A DNA stretch of 64,000 nucleotides from Mucor racemosus. Taxonomy: Eukaryota > Mucoromycota > Mucoromycetes > Mucorales > Mucoraceae. A program made the translations under genes and the position numbers. The notes under the pieces were generated by a model that was given only the letters and a program-made list of their open reading frames with translations, was not told where the DNA came from and did no database searches. Shown here piece after piece: positions 1-13,022 of the stretch (within the stretch, counting starts at the first letter, position 1; each line of letters begins with the position of its first letter). The stretch lies in NCBI GenBank assembly GCA_027405735.1, contig JAPEHQ010000017.1, positions 255,501 to 319,500 on the forward strand, read 5' to 3'.

Positions 1-288
1 TAGATAAAAACACAGAAACAGATACTTTTTGTTTGACATTGACAATCTTTTAGGTATTACGATGCACTATTGTCCTTTTACCAACATTGTCAAGCATAAA
101 AGACAATCAAAATGATTGATAGCTGTCGTGACCACTGTTGTAGGCGTAAGGAATTGTTACCCATCTAGACACACCCAATATAAAGAAGTATCAGATGGAG
201 ACCCTTAATCAAAAAGTATACCAAATACTTTTTTTTAAATTCTGCACTTTTTTCCTCAATATACTAAAAAAAAACTTGTGTAAAGAAA

Positions 289-2885
289 ATGTCAACCGAC
301 ATAGCGACAGATAGCCTTGATCATCAAACTATTGACATTGAGCTTAAAGATTTAAGTATCAATGATCATTTGAGGGCAAATACCACTTTCATGAAGGTCG
401 CTGCTATCATATTTCATTACGGCAATCAACCATTAACAGCCGGACAAATAGTGAATTGTGTTAGATCCTTTGAGCTATTACCATTGAGGTAAGTTTACTG
501 CTACAAGTTGGGAGCGCGCGCGTGTGCGCGTGTCTGTGTGTGCATATATAATTATATTCATGCTGACATTATTTTTAGAGGAGAAACTCCTAAAAGTACT
601 ATTCAGGGAATTGTTTCTTCCTCAAGAAAAACATCCAGAACTTTGAATTTGGTAGATCCATTTGTAATTGATAAGAATGGACCTCAAAAGCAGACCCGTT
701 ATAAACTATCAGATGAATTTGTTGGTGATGCAAAACTACCAAAGACAAAAGAAGTTCCTGACGATCCGGTCATTATCCTGCCTGTATTACCCTATAGTGA
801 CATTTCATATTCTGGAAAGCGTCAACGTAAAGCGCCTGAATTATATACACCAACAGAGAATTTGAAAATATCATCGAGACCCAGAAAAAGAAAACCCAAG
901 AAGCCTAAGCATAAAGCAGTGGAAGAAGTAATAGAGGAGATCGCATCAACAGAATCACAAAGCCAATCTGAAGTTGACGTGGAAGAAGTTGAATCATTAG
1001 AAGAGCCAACATCATTAGTAATTCAAGAAGCAGATGATGATACAGCGTAAGTTTCGGAATCGGCATTGTATTCTTCAATTCCTAACATTTATTCTACAGG
1101 AGCTTTGATTCTATGGGTTTAGGATCTGACTATGAAGAACTTTTAGGCATAACGCACGAAACAAAGGTGCCAACCTCACAACCAGAAGTAGTCGAGAAAG
1201 ACACAATAGCCAACTATTCATTAATATACACACCTCCGACCTCTGATTTAGACTATATCGATCCTATCAATTTTAGTGAATATAACATCGCTAGCAATTT
1301 CGCCATTGTTCAACAAAAAGGCTACTCATACCCTCGATTCCGCTCTCATGAAAAGATCAAGATCCCCAAAATTCATTGTGAAGATAAGTATAGAGTAAGC
1401 GATATATCCAAGAACAAGAGAGTAGTCGGTCGATTATTTGTGTTGGCAGATGGTCATGGTGGACCTGGGTGTTCTGAATATTTTGTCAGAAAAACACCAG
1501 AAGCTGTTCAAGCTGTTTGTTCAAAATATTTTCCATCAAAATTAGGTGATCCTTCTGTCCAAGCTAAATTAGAGAAGGATATCAAATTGATGATTCAGAG
1601 ATTAGATGACAGCTATTTGGATATTAAACGAAATCAGATTGCCTCTGCAGCAGAAAACACCAACGAAACAGTAGATAATGATGGATGTACATTGGTTCTC
1701 AATTTATTTATGGGCGAATGGCTCATTAATGTTAATGTTGGGGATTCTCGTTCTGTTCTTATTACTGCTCCAGAACCAAGTACTCCATTACCTGTAACTA
1801 CACCATATACTGTAGGCATTGATAAAGACTACAACTTTGACGTTGAATTCGCTTCACAAGATCATAAACCTTACTTGGAGCATTTAGCTCGTCATATATT
1901 GGAAAATGGAGGCGAATTTGTGGATTCCGTACAAAATAGAGTGATTAAAGTGGATGTAGAAAAATTAAGGGAAGACGGAAATCGACACGCTAAACGTGTA
2001 TCTTTAAAAAATGCAAGAATTAGACCCAAAGATTACCAGGCAGGACTTGACCAGTCAACAATACTACCATTACCGAAGAGTTCTAATACTCGCCATACAG
2101 CATCAGAAGATCGAGATCGAGATCGAGTACCTTCACTAAATGTTGCACGTTCATGTGGTGATTTAGATTTCAAAATGGATCCAGATCATAAAATAATTTC
2201 ATGTGAACCGGATGTAACATTCATTCGTATATCAGATACAAGACGAGGATTTCGCACAACTATCAAAAATGGCCCTAATAAGGAAAAACGAAGGCACTTT
2301 TTGTTTATGAGTACTGATGGTACTTTTGATTACATGTATGAAGAAACAGCAGAACGACAAAATAAAGCCATTGCAAAAATACTTGGACCTATGATTGAGG
2401 ATGGTGAAAAGATTGGACATTATTTACTAGATGAAGAAGACAAATTACGAGAGGAAGCTCTTACAAGGAAGAGAAAACTAGCTGCTATTGCCAACAAGAA
2501 AAAAAAACAAAGTAGCCCCAAAGTAGAAGAAGATGGTCAAATCGATATAACGGGTGGTGATATTAGTACAACAACACGAGTAAATGGTATGTATAATGAA
2601 AAAGAAGAAGAAGCAGATGCTGGCTCTCCCATGAGTATTGATTTACTACCACCACAAGAAAACCATGATAATCAAAAAGAGCAAAAAGAGAAGGATGAGA
2701 CATTACCACAAGTTCCATTGCTACATAAAGAGTTGGATGACGAAGATCTCAAAGCTCGTAGAATCAAAGAACGTACGCTGGTTTATTCTGCTAGATATTT
2801 TGCTAACAGAGAAGGTGCTCATGGCTTTTTCGCTTCAAAATTACAAGACTATGATGATTGCACAATTATCCTTGTAGAAATATAA
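289..2885 (+). CDS. Winged-helix (GDS1/HARE-HTH-like) fused to PP2C-type phosphatase
   Basis: Three exons, 289-488, 579-1046 and 1100-2885, joined by GT..AG introns that keep frame, give 817 residues. Residues about 30-110 resemble the winged-helix fold of GDS1/HARE-HTH proteins (PLTAGQI, then GETP, then a closing RYKL). Residues about 110-225 are basic then acidic and low in complexity. Residues about 305-815 form a PP2C (PPM) metal-dependent Ser/Thr phosphatase: DGHGG near 340, GDSRSV near 436, STDGTFD near 626 and a terminal DDCTII near 807, which supply the usual metal-binding aspartates. An acidic/basic insert of about 170 residues separates the last two motifs. The ATG at 289 is the first in frame. 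The winged helix suggests nuclear targeting of the phosphatase; this is inferred. Alternative: two genes, with the phosphatase starting at the ATG at 1113. Catalytic family is clear; the fusion is likely but rests on hand-drawn splicing. Confidence 0.82.
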
Positions 2886-3258
2886 ACCTAAAAGTAGTAT
2901 TTTCTTTGTTTATAATGATTAATAATATATGGAATTAAAGAAAATACATGTGAATATCTTGAATTTAGCAATAAGGTATTTTATCATTGATCTGAACACA
3001 AAAATGTACTCTCTCTAAATATACATCAAAACATAAATTCTATTGCTTTGTTCAGAAAAGAAAATTATGATGTATAAATTGACATGTCAAGCAATGTTTT
3101 AGTACCAAATATATGCCTTTTGCATAAATCCAAAGCTCTTTTTAAATTATGTACAGTCAAAAAGCATAAATATTATGATATTTAGCGGGGTATTATAAAT
3201 TTCAATTATCAATAAAACACGCATCTTTTTTCTTTTGCTTTGTACACCTATTAATAAA
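2886..3258. other. Intergenic, AT-rich
   Basis: This holds the 3' end of the phosphatase gene and the promoter of the membrane-protein gene. I see no further gene, RNA or repeat in it. Confidence 0.5.
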
Positions 3259-4394
3259 ATGGAAGTAGAACATCCTTTTACAGTTGCAATTCTCGCATCG
3301 TACTTTGTACTGATATTTGCTTTATTATGGAGAGTAAAAGATCAACTCAAAAAGACATTTGCTAATTGTAACCCGGAAATTGCGTTGTTTATTTTGTTGT
3401 CCATGGCTTCGTTGCTTTCTACATGGACCTACATGTTTAAATTCTTCACTCATAGTTACCGAGAATGGAAACAGACGGTTGGATTTACTGGACCTTTATC
3501 AATAAATTCAATGTCTTATTGGCTCAAGGATGTATCTTTATTCGACAGTGCATGGAGACAAGTATGTGTTGGTGTTTGGCAATGGTTATGGAGTCATCAA
3601 ATTTGCACTTTAACTGTATCTGTTTGGACTCCCATTTTAGCTATTGAAGGTACGTAATAGAAAATAAACTAAAACATATCAATTCCTAAACAAATGCAGG
3701 TACAAGACGTCGCATCCCATACATTTGGGCATATATGCTTATTGGTCAAGTTGTTGCTATTTCATTTGCTTCTTCTTTGTTTTTTGCTGTATTGCTTGCT
3801 TATGCTCCCATGTCAAACAAAGAGCCTTCGCCTAGATTATTGAAAAATTTAACATTGACTTCCATTGGAGGAATCCTCACAGTTGTCCTTTCTCCATTTG
3901 TAGCCGATACAGATGCATTTATGGCAAACTTGTTAGTTATGCACATTTTACTTATTTTCCCTTTGGTTTATGTCGAATCTTCATCAACATTATCATCAAA
4001 AAACGCATCTACTTATGCAATCATCTTGTATACATTGGCAGCTGGAGCCAATCTCTCAATTTACGCCAATCAATGGTTTGCATGTTTAGAAACATTAGCA
4101 CCGTTTGATCAACACACATGGTATGCAATTTATGATACTGCCATTACTACATTTTTTGGCCATCCCGCACAATCAAGTGTGAGTTATGACATTGTTTGCA
4201 TGCAATTCATTTCTGTTGCTTGGATGTATACAGCTAGTAAAAGAGATTATCAAAACGTACCTTCTTGGGTATGGATTTTGATAGCTATAACACCCTTATT
4301 GTCTGCTTCTTTCACTTTACCACTCTTCTTTGCAGGTTATGAATATGATAGATCAACACAAACAATAGCAACGAATACCAAAAAAATCAATTAA
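3259..4394 (+). CDS. Multi-pass membrane protein, function unknown
   Basis: Two exons, 3259-3649 and 3700-4394, with a 50 nt GTACGT..CAG intron, give 361 residues. The ATG at 3259 is the first true ATG; the frame is open a little further upstream but without ATG. Hydrophobic stretches spread along the whole chain suggest about eight membrane spans, starting at residues 8-28. Conserved-looking stretches are a polar loop with YREWK between the first helices, an aromatic patch WQWLWSHQ before the fourth helix, and a basic EGTRRR loop at the exon junction. I recall fungal proteins with this pattern but no established function, so none is given. It lies about 370 bases downstream of the phosphatase gene on the same strand. 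Confidence 0.75.
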
Positions 4395-4909
4395 TCAATT
4401 AATTAAAAAAATATATATCCAAACTAAACAATATTTCATAAGTTCTGATCTGTAGGCTTCTTTATTTGAGTTTTACTGTAAATTTGATTACATGTGTCTA
4501 ACTTATACTGCAGTTTTGTTTAATTTCAATCAATTCTATCTTACGGAATGGTGGTTTAAAAAGTCATCGTGTTGGATACGTGGCATGGCAACAAAGGCTT
4601 GATTTGGCTGAAATGCATTTACTGCCCGAAGTTTCTTCAGAATTTTGATTTCGTTGGTAATCCTCTGAGAACCATTAATTCCATAGACTCGCTTAAGAGC
4701 AATGGGTTGTCAATCTAGCATTATGTTTCAAAGGATTAAATAACTCTGTAAGGTGAGCTGCTATAGATATCACACGACTTTCTACTATAATCTTATGATT
4801 AAAATTGGTCATCTTTTTCTTTTACTTTGACTACAAATTAATAGACAAACCATGTTTATGACAGCAAGGTATAATATCAACTACTTGTTAGTAAAAATAA
4901 TATGCACAA
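4395..4909. other. Intergenic with a kinase relic
   Basis: AT-rich spacer. The only coding-like signal is the CDC7-like fragment on the minus strand at 4536-4703, listed separately. Confidence 0.5.
4536..4703 (-). pseudogene. Fragment of a CDC7-like protein kinase
   Basis: Reading the minus strand from 4703, 55 codons stay open and match kinase subdomains II-V of the CDC7/Hsk1 family: IALKRVY (the invariant lysine of the VALK motif), then SQRITNEIKIL (the helix C region with its glutamate), then FVAMPRIQHDDF, as in the family's VMPY..HxDF. Sequence between the second and third blocks looks shortened compared with CDC7 kinases. There is no start codon, glycine loop or catalytic loop nearby, so this is a dead fragment of a gene or an isolated exon. 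Assignment is from motif memory only. Confidence 0.55.
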
Positions 4910-6045
4910 ATCTCATGAAAGACTCAAAAATATGTAGAATTCACTGGTTTTCCCTTAAAAACTAGGTCTCACTTTTCAGCCCTGAACTACTTTTTTTTTT
5001 CACTAAATAACACCAAAAAAAAATTACATGTCAATGTACCTGAGATGTTCAACTTTAATCAAAAAACAAGTATCCGGAAATATCCTATTTTTTGCAATTC
5101 GTATAACTTTTTTAGTGCTAATGTTTCAAATTTTTACAGATATTTCACTGCTAAACATTAAAACTTTGAAGCTTCATATCTCTAAAAAAAAATTAAGTCA
5201 TATTAGCATTTTTCAATAATAAAACTTATTTGTTTTGAAGTACTCTATAACATATTTCAGTATAAAAAATCCTGATCATTTTTTTTTTTCATTTCTTGGT
5301 ATTTTTGTAGTAAATTCCGTAATATTGGTTAAATTAATAAGCAACATTTTTTTTACATTAATGTCATCCATCCCGTTGAGCTCTCTTATACCCAATTTAG
5401 TTTTTTTTTTTCAAAATATTGACTTTTCGTGGAAATATCTTCAAAAAGTGTACAAAGAGATACTTTTGTTTCCATCTTCAATTTTTTCCCTGTATACCCT
5501 CATCTCAAATTCTGAATTTGAAAAAAAAATGATAAAAAAATTGTTTTTTCTATGCAAAATGCAGCTAGAAGGTTTAGCAATGGCTCGATGGATAGATAAT
5601 TTTGTTGCGCATTATCTCCATTTTTGATATTTAAAATATACTCATAAAAAATGATGTGTATCTTTAAAAATCCTCTAAGATTTCAATCGCACTTTATGCA
5701 AAATTTAATGTGAAACATTTGTTCAGTTTTTTTTAGATGGATACAGAATTTAAAACTGTACAAAAACGTTTGATTGACTTATTTTGCAGTTCTTGAGCTG
5801 TTAAACAACTTTGTTTTTTGAATTATTTTTCGGTCATTTTTTTTCAAATCGATTTTAGAACCCCGTTTCTATAGGGTTAAGTTAAATTATAAACTATTAA
5901 TTTGATTATCACGACGAAAAATTAACATTTTTCGCTGAAACAAAGAATATACAGTAGTCTTCGGTTGGATATGCCTTGCGAATACAAAAACCTAACGCTT
6001 CAATTTTCGTGCTTATTTTTTGCAATCAATTGTAGGCCAATTTTA
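4908..6045 (+). repeat. Interspersed repeat, copy A
   Basis: The DNA matches, with many substitutions, the segments at about 30960-32350 (reverse orientation) and 53390-54480 (same orientation), and partly 42061-42240. Shared landmarks include GTACCTGAGATGTTCA near 5037 and a TTTTCGTGG..ATATC block near 5425-5442. A frame of about 130 codons (5235-5627) is open on this strand and is recognisable in the other copies. No terminal repeats or target-site duplications could be defined. Type of element unknown. Confidence 0.7.
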
Positions 6046-6640
6046 GATTAATAATGCAGTGAGATTACAGACTAAAAACGCTTGGTAGTAATAAAATACC
6101 TTAATTTCCAAGTGTCGCTCATAAAATATGATGTCATTTGAAATCTGAACAACAATAATAAACAAACGCACGCTAAAAATATGAAATACCTTTTGAATCA
6201 TACATGTCGAGTAGATGATGGCACCCTTTATCACGGCGCAATCAATTATACAAATGACATAATATATCAAAATAAAATTCTATCCAAATCAATAATGATA
6301 ATAAACGAAGATATCAATTTAGTCAACTACTCATGTATATACGCCTATGACAACCCTTAAGTTTTATTATAAAGCGTTACTTGAACACATAATAAAAGTT
6401 GTCGAACAATTTATTCCACACATTTTGATATATAATAATTTTAAATGCCAAGTCTAGTTTGAACAATTTTAGAGGGAAAAACAAGCCAAAAAGCGTGAAT
6501 ATTTGTACTGGTAATCAATTTTAGCAGAAACTTGTTTTCAAAAACAGTACCTATCCATTCAACATTGTCCCGGCTACAAATTTCATTAAATAAAGCAAGG
6601 ATGGTTACTATAGCACTACGGCCGACCTGTGCTGCAGAAG
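6046..6640. other. Intergenic, no feature seen
   Basis: AT-rich DNA without convincing coding, RNA or repeat signal. Confidence 0.4.
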
Positions 6641-6965
6641 ATAATTTCGTTGTGCCCAGGTGGGCTGCACACTATAGCCTGAGCTATTGTGCCCACTGAA
6701 TATGGCTAAAAAGATAACAAGATGCACATGGGCACAACAAAAGGAACTGCACATGAGCATAACGCTAAGCCTGTATGCGCAGAATTATAGACTCTGTCCA
6801 TATGCATGACATTAATCCCATGTGTGCATAATAGTAGAATTGCCCATAAGCATATCATTGTCCCTATTTGTGCATAATAATAAAATCTGACCATGAGCAT
6901 AATGAGCTGATTGTATGGGCACAAATTGGTTTGTACATGAGCACTATTGTGCCGTTCTCAAAATT
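6640..6965. repeat. Degenerate tandem repeat with ATGAGCATAA / TGTGCCCAT words
   Basis: Words such as CATGAGCATAA, TGTGCATAATA and GTGCCCA recur about every 40-60 bases in imperfect form over some 300 bases. The last units (about 6850-6965) are shared with the other arm of the inverted duplication near 45840-45960, where one unit (ATGCTCATGGTCAGATTTT on the + strand) is present twice. Confidence 0.55.
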
Positions 6966-8699
6966 TCATTGCATTTTTTTTTACTTGAATGGGTTTTTAA
7001 ATTACATCTGTTTTTATTAATATAAATTACAGACAATACAATGCAATACGTTGTTGATGTGGAGCAATACATGCAAGGGCCAATATATTTACGATTATCA
7101 TCATTTGTAAATATGCTTATAGCTATAATGTTTACAACAATGGTTTTTGTTCGAGGATAAACTTAAATAACACTTACTGCTTAAATTTATACGCAAGCCA
7201 AATCTAAGATTATATATTATGTTACTTTATCACACATAAAATTTAAACAAATTAACCTTCTTTAAACTTACTATTTTAGTTTACAATTGTCAACTGTAAA
7301 AAGATTTGTTTTCAAGTACAGTAGTAGCTACGATCAAAACTATGGTTATTAGACAAAACATTAGATTATTCTTTCTTTTTTTTGTTTCTATATCATCTGA
7401 AATTTTATCACTTTTCTGGAACATTTCGTGGGTTTGTAGCCAGTTTTAGCTTTTCATTGAGTAGATATAAATATCACTGCCTTTGATTTGATCTGGTAAT
7501 CAAGAAATACGTCCAACAACACAGTAGTAAATAATAATATTTGATCCTAAAATGCGATTAAATGAAAATATCAGTCTCTAATATTACGACTGCTACCTAT
7601 ATTAAAAACATTAGTTTCTTATGTTAGAGTGCGCATTCAGATACAAGAAAAGAATACCAGCTTGAAAGTCTAATATTCCTTATCAAACAGTGAATAATAT
7701 CCTTGGAATATGAAAACAAAAAAAGAGAAACAGCACACGTAGAAAATAATTTTCAAGGCTTTACATTATTTGGCGCATTTAAAACCCTGCTAAATTGCAC
7801 ATTTCAGCCAATGTAAAAGCAGCATTACAGCGCCTGACCTATAAACTAAGCAAAATAGGCGATATCTGCTACTATAATAGAAACATAAAATTTTCTACTA
7901 CAAAAACCGTCTGTCATATTATACATTCATTAAAAAATTGCGAAGCCAATCCCCCCGTAGAGCGACGCCGTAATTGAGCATAGCAAGATTGAATGGCTAA
8001 GTCTCTAATACGATGGTATATCTAAATTTTAAATAAAAAGGCGTTTTTTTAACTTTTATTATGTTTAAACATGTACGGTCTGAAAATTCAGACTTTGTAG
8101 CGGACATTTTTCGGGGCTCATTTTATCCTTACCAACACTCATGATTTGCATCAAAAAACAGAAAAATCAACTTTTGATACCAAAATCAACGTTTAAATAT
8201 ACTACATTGTGAGAGAAAATTGTAGCCATGACTGATACACATTTTATAAAAGCTTAATATTAAATGTTAAGTAATGAAAATTTGTACTTTTGTCCCAAAA
8301 ACGGTTTTTTAATTAAAGGATTTTCATTTAATATTTGCAATAAAAATAGTTGTTATTTTTGATTGAACAAATAGAGCGCTAAATCCTGTATATGTGTATA
8401 TTTTTATTTTTATAATTGGTATTATAATTAACTCTAGATTTGCAAAATCAGAAAAAAAAATTAAAAAATGTCAAAATTGATGATCTGGACAAGAATAATT
8501 TTCGAAATTAATTTTCCGCTTATAAGCTTTGTAAGTCTTAAAAATAAGAGATTTTATAATACTTGAGAACTTTTTCAAGAATTAATGATGCTGTACCCAC
8601 TTGATACAAGCTTATTACTGTAAATCTTTATACATGTTAATATTGTGTGGTAGTTTATTTGATGATAATATAGTCTTACATGATAATTATTGCGCTAGA

Positions 8700-8965
8700 G
8701 GTAATTTACATTGAGCTTTAATCTTATGTGTCCAATATCATAAACATAAACATGACAATCACTGGGACCTATTGTCGTGTTTTTATCCTCCTCTTTGTCC
8801 CAAGCCAATTTATTCAATGCTCTACTAGAACCAACTGAAGCACTTACAAATGCTCCTTGGTATTTTCATTCAAATTCCATAAACTAAATTGACTGGTTCC
8901 ATCTACAGTAATATCAAACGTATCATCAGCCCGCGTTATGATGTTATGATAAATGTCAATCTAAA
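8700..8965 (-). pseudogene. Decayed dynein intermediate chain fragment (copy 1)
   Basis: On the minus strand, ITVDGTSQFSLWNLNENT followed after a frame shift by an ALNKLAWDKE-type block and a HVYVYDI block corresponds to the C-terminal WD40 region of cytoplasmic dynein intermediate chain (family pattern: D.W.LN.DTE, then LN.L.W...G, then V.VYD). Frame shifts and stops interrupt it, so it cannot be expressed as such. A related fragment lies at about 43830-44060 on the plus strand. Confidence 0.6.
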
Positions 8966-9365
8966 ATCAGGAACATTCCATTGTCATTGTTATAAATTAC
9001 AGGATCAAGATGTTGTGTTTGCGTCGGGATTTTCAAAAGGGTTCAAAAGCATTCTTCATTAAACTCAACTAGATGTTGAATACTCACCATATGCGATTAG
9101 TATTATTTTGTCTTTTATTTAATTGTTGTATTATTAAAAATCAAGCTTTTCATAGCTTCTATCCATCAAAATGTCACAATTTCCACCACACAATGAATAC
9201 ACCTTTTATCAATCTAGATATCGTTTTACATTGAGTATCAGTTTTTTATCAGTTGTATTTTCTCTGATTCATTAATATTCGGTCATATTGAACGATAATG
9301 TATTAAATTACAATTTACTAGTATACTGTTGGTAGTTTTTTGTTATTGCTTTAAAAACTTAATCC

Positions 9366-9667
<302 letters not shown>

Positions 9668-9900
9668 TGATTATAATTGTCAAACTGATTGATTCATACA
9701 GTATATCATATTACTATTATTTCGAATTGGTAGAGATTATACAATTGATATCTGCAATTACCACTGGTGGATTGGAAAGTTGGTATCTGTCTTTAGTTTG
9801 ATGAATAATGCATACTTTGGTTTTCCAGTATAATTTATAATCCTAGGTGTTTCTACTCCTAAAAACTGAATTTCCAAATGCAACTGCATCTGTTGTTAAT

Positions 9901-10770
9901 AAAGTAATAAGACAAGAGAATGGCATTTAAAGCTACAAATAATTTAAAAGCACTGTTACAAAAGATTTGGTTTGCTTAACTAATTTCATTCCCGTAACTT
10001 TATCTTCGAGGATTCGGGATTACACTACATTACTGACGAAAACTGATACTTGCTTTTATATACAATTGAGAACATAATACCTCATACCATAGTTGTAAAT
10101 GAAAAGATCTCGCTGGAAACCAAATACATTCACCTTCTTTAAAGGTTAATATATACCACTGCCAATTATCTTACTGATTAATACAATGATTAATAATTGA
10201 GTGTCTATTCACTTATCTAATAACATTAGTGTAGGTAAAACATTGTGAAGAAATCAAGAATAAGAAGAAAAAAAAACCTAAAAAAAAAACTATATACCGT
10301 AAGCCATTATTCAAACACAAAGTGACAGGATCAGAATCTAGCGATGGAAATCGAGCATCTGCAACACGACGTTGCGAATGAGATTGTGAACGCAAAGGCA
10401 ATAGACACAAATTATGGATGCCCTGACTAGTTTGCTATTTCAAAGCGTCCAAAGGGTGTACACAATTGAAGGTAAACGCTAATTTTAAAAATGTTTAAAA
10501 ATCCATGAAAAATATGAAATTTATAGTAATATCTGAAACTTCTAAACTGCTGCATACTATAAATCAGTTTCATATATATATCAAAGTAAGCTATGTTGAT
10601 TTAGAGGCTAAACAGTTTACCTTGTTTTCTCAAAAAACCGGGTAAATCACTTTTATTATTGAAATTGCCCTTGCATTTATCCAAAAAAAAAAAGAAGATT
10701 TCAATAACAGAGAAATCTGTAATATGTCAATAAGCACAGTATTTCTGACATCCTTTGGATATAGTAAGTT
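9901..10770. other. Intergenic, no gene seen
   Basis: AT-rich DNA with short A/T runs. No convincing coding or RNA signal. Confidence 0.4.
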
Positions 10771-10773
10771 TCA

Positions 10774-11345
10774 TTGGATATTGGTATTGCTTCCAACATA
10801 AATTCAATCTTCACTCCAATGGATGACGAATTGAAAGAAATAATGATCGATATCAATATTATTGCTATTATCAAAGGAACAAATGTAGCTCTTTTATATA
10901 TGTCTAAGCAAAATGGTGGGTCGATTGCCCACATAGCGTCCATTGTAGGTTTCTTTCCTACGCAGTAGGCTTATGTGAATTTATCATTGGGTTAGATGAT
11001 AATGATGTCTAATGCAAAGTACAAACATGTAGTGAACTTGCTAGCTACAATGCTTCTGAGCATGATGTAATTGGCTGCACTCGTTTATTCCAACTTATGC
11101 CATACATTCGCAATGTTCGTGTCAATACTATTTGTCCATTCTGGGTTGATAAGGAACGATGAAAATGCTTCGTGTATTCAATTGATCTAATACCAATTCT
11201 TATAATTTAAAAACTAATATCGCCACAACTGTCAACAGTATTAAAAACGACAAAGATCCTTACTTTAATGTAGTTAAAAACACTCCTCTTCCATCTATGC
11301 AACTGTTGTTGATCGATTCTTGACATTGGTATTAAATCCATCAAG
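10774..11345 (+). pseudogene. Decayed short-chain dehydrogenase/reductase
   Basis: In successive frames the plus strand shows IDINIIAIIKGTNVALLYM and then HIASIVGFFP (the region before the SDR active site), near 11045 a stretch like YxASKH..GCTR with the catalytic Y..(S)K spacing, then RNVRVNTICPFWVD, the block after the active site. The pattern resembles the 15-hydroxyprostaglandin dehydrogenase branch of SDRs. Frame shifts and stops separate the blocks, and the N-terminal Rossmann GxxxGxG motif was not found, so this is a broken gene. Confidence 0.65.
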
Positions 11346-11756
11346 AAACAGCAAGTATCAAATGTACGATGGAATTTTATGTTTGCTAAATTGGCTTTAT
11401 CATTTAGCTGAAATCTTAATGGCTGTTCTTGAGGGTTTGAAAGTTAAGGAGCCTTTGGTACCATTACCTTCTTTCAGTTATTGCATTAGTACTGAACCTT
11501 TTTTTTTTATACACAAATATGACGGAACACAATACTGCAAATGAACAATTCGAAAGATTAATTTTAGGGTTGGACACATCGCAAGGTAAAGCTGCTCGTT
11601 ATAATGATACCTCTTTGAAAATCACTGCTGATCCCAGCACAGAAAAAACTATGAGATTCATTGTAAAATTCTTTTTTATATAAAAATTCTTTTTAATGTA
11701 ATAAAATAAAATAAATGAAATGAAATGAATGCATTGCTTTGTTTTTTTTTCTTTCT
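11346..11756. other. Spacer between SDR relic and DPM1
   Basis: A short open frame begins with ATG near 11520 and reads about 48 codons with an ILGLDTS stretch, but it has no firm match. The rest is 3' flanking DNA of the DPM1 gene. Confidence 0.35.
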
Positions 11757-12804
<1,048 letters not shown>

Positions 12805-13022
12805 TCACAAGAAAACAAAGAGAGAAAAAAAAAGAGAGAGAAGATATAGAATGCTCTTTCATTTTGTTGGGTGTTAAAATTCCTTGTTTTTATAATTAAG
12901 CCAATAAAATGTATTGGCGTTGCACACATCTTCTACCATAGTTTCTTAAAAAGGGACGTTTATTGCATTTATGTGTGGTATAGTATTTACATTTGCTTTT
13001 CTTTTTCTTTCTTTCTTTTTTT

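Noticed and set aside
1634..1819. Minus-strand frame inside the phosphatase exon
   Set aside because: Shadow of a well-supported coding exon.
7795..7977. 60-codon frame in arm 1 of the inverted duplication
   Set aside because: Only loosely kept in arm 2 and no recognised family; not enough to call a gene.
11520..11665. Possible sugar-kinase N-terminus (ILGLDTS)
   Set aside because: Too short and the pattern after the motif does not fit clearly.
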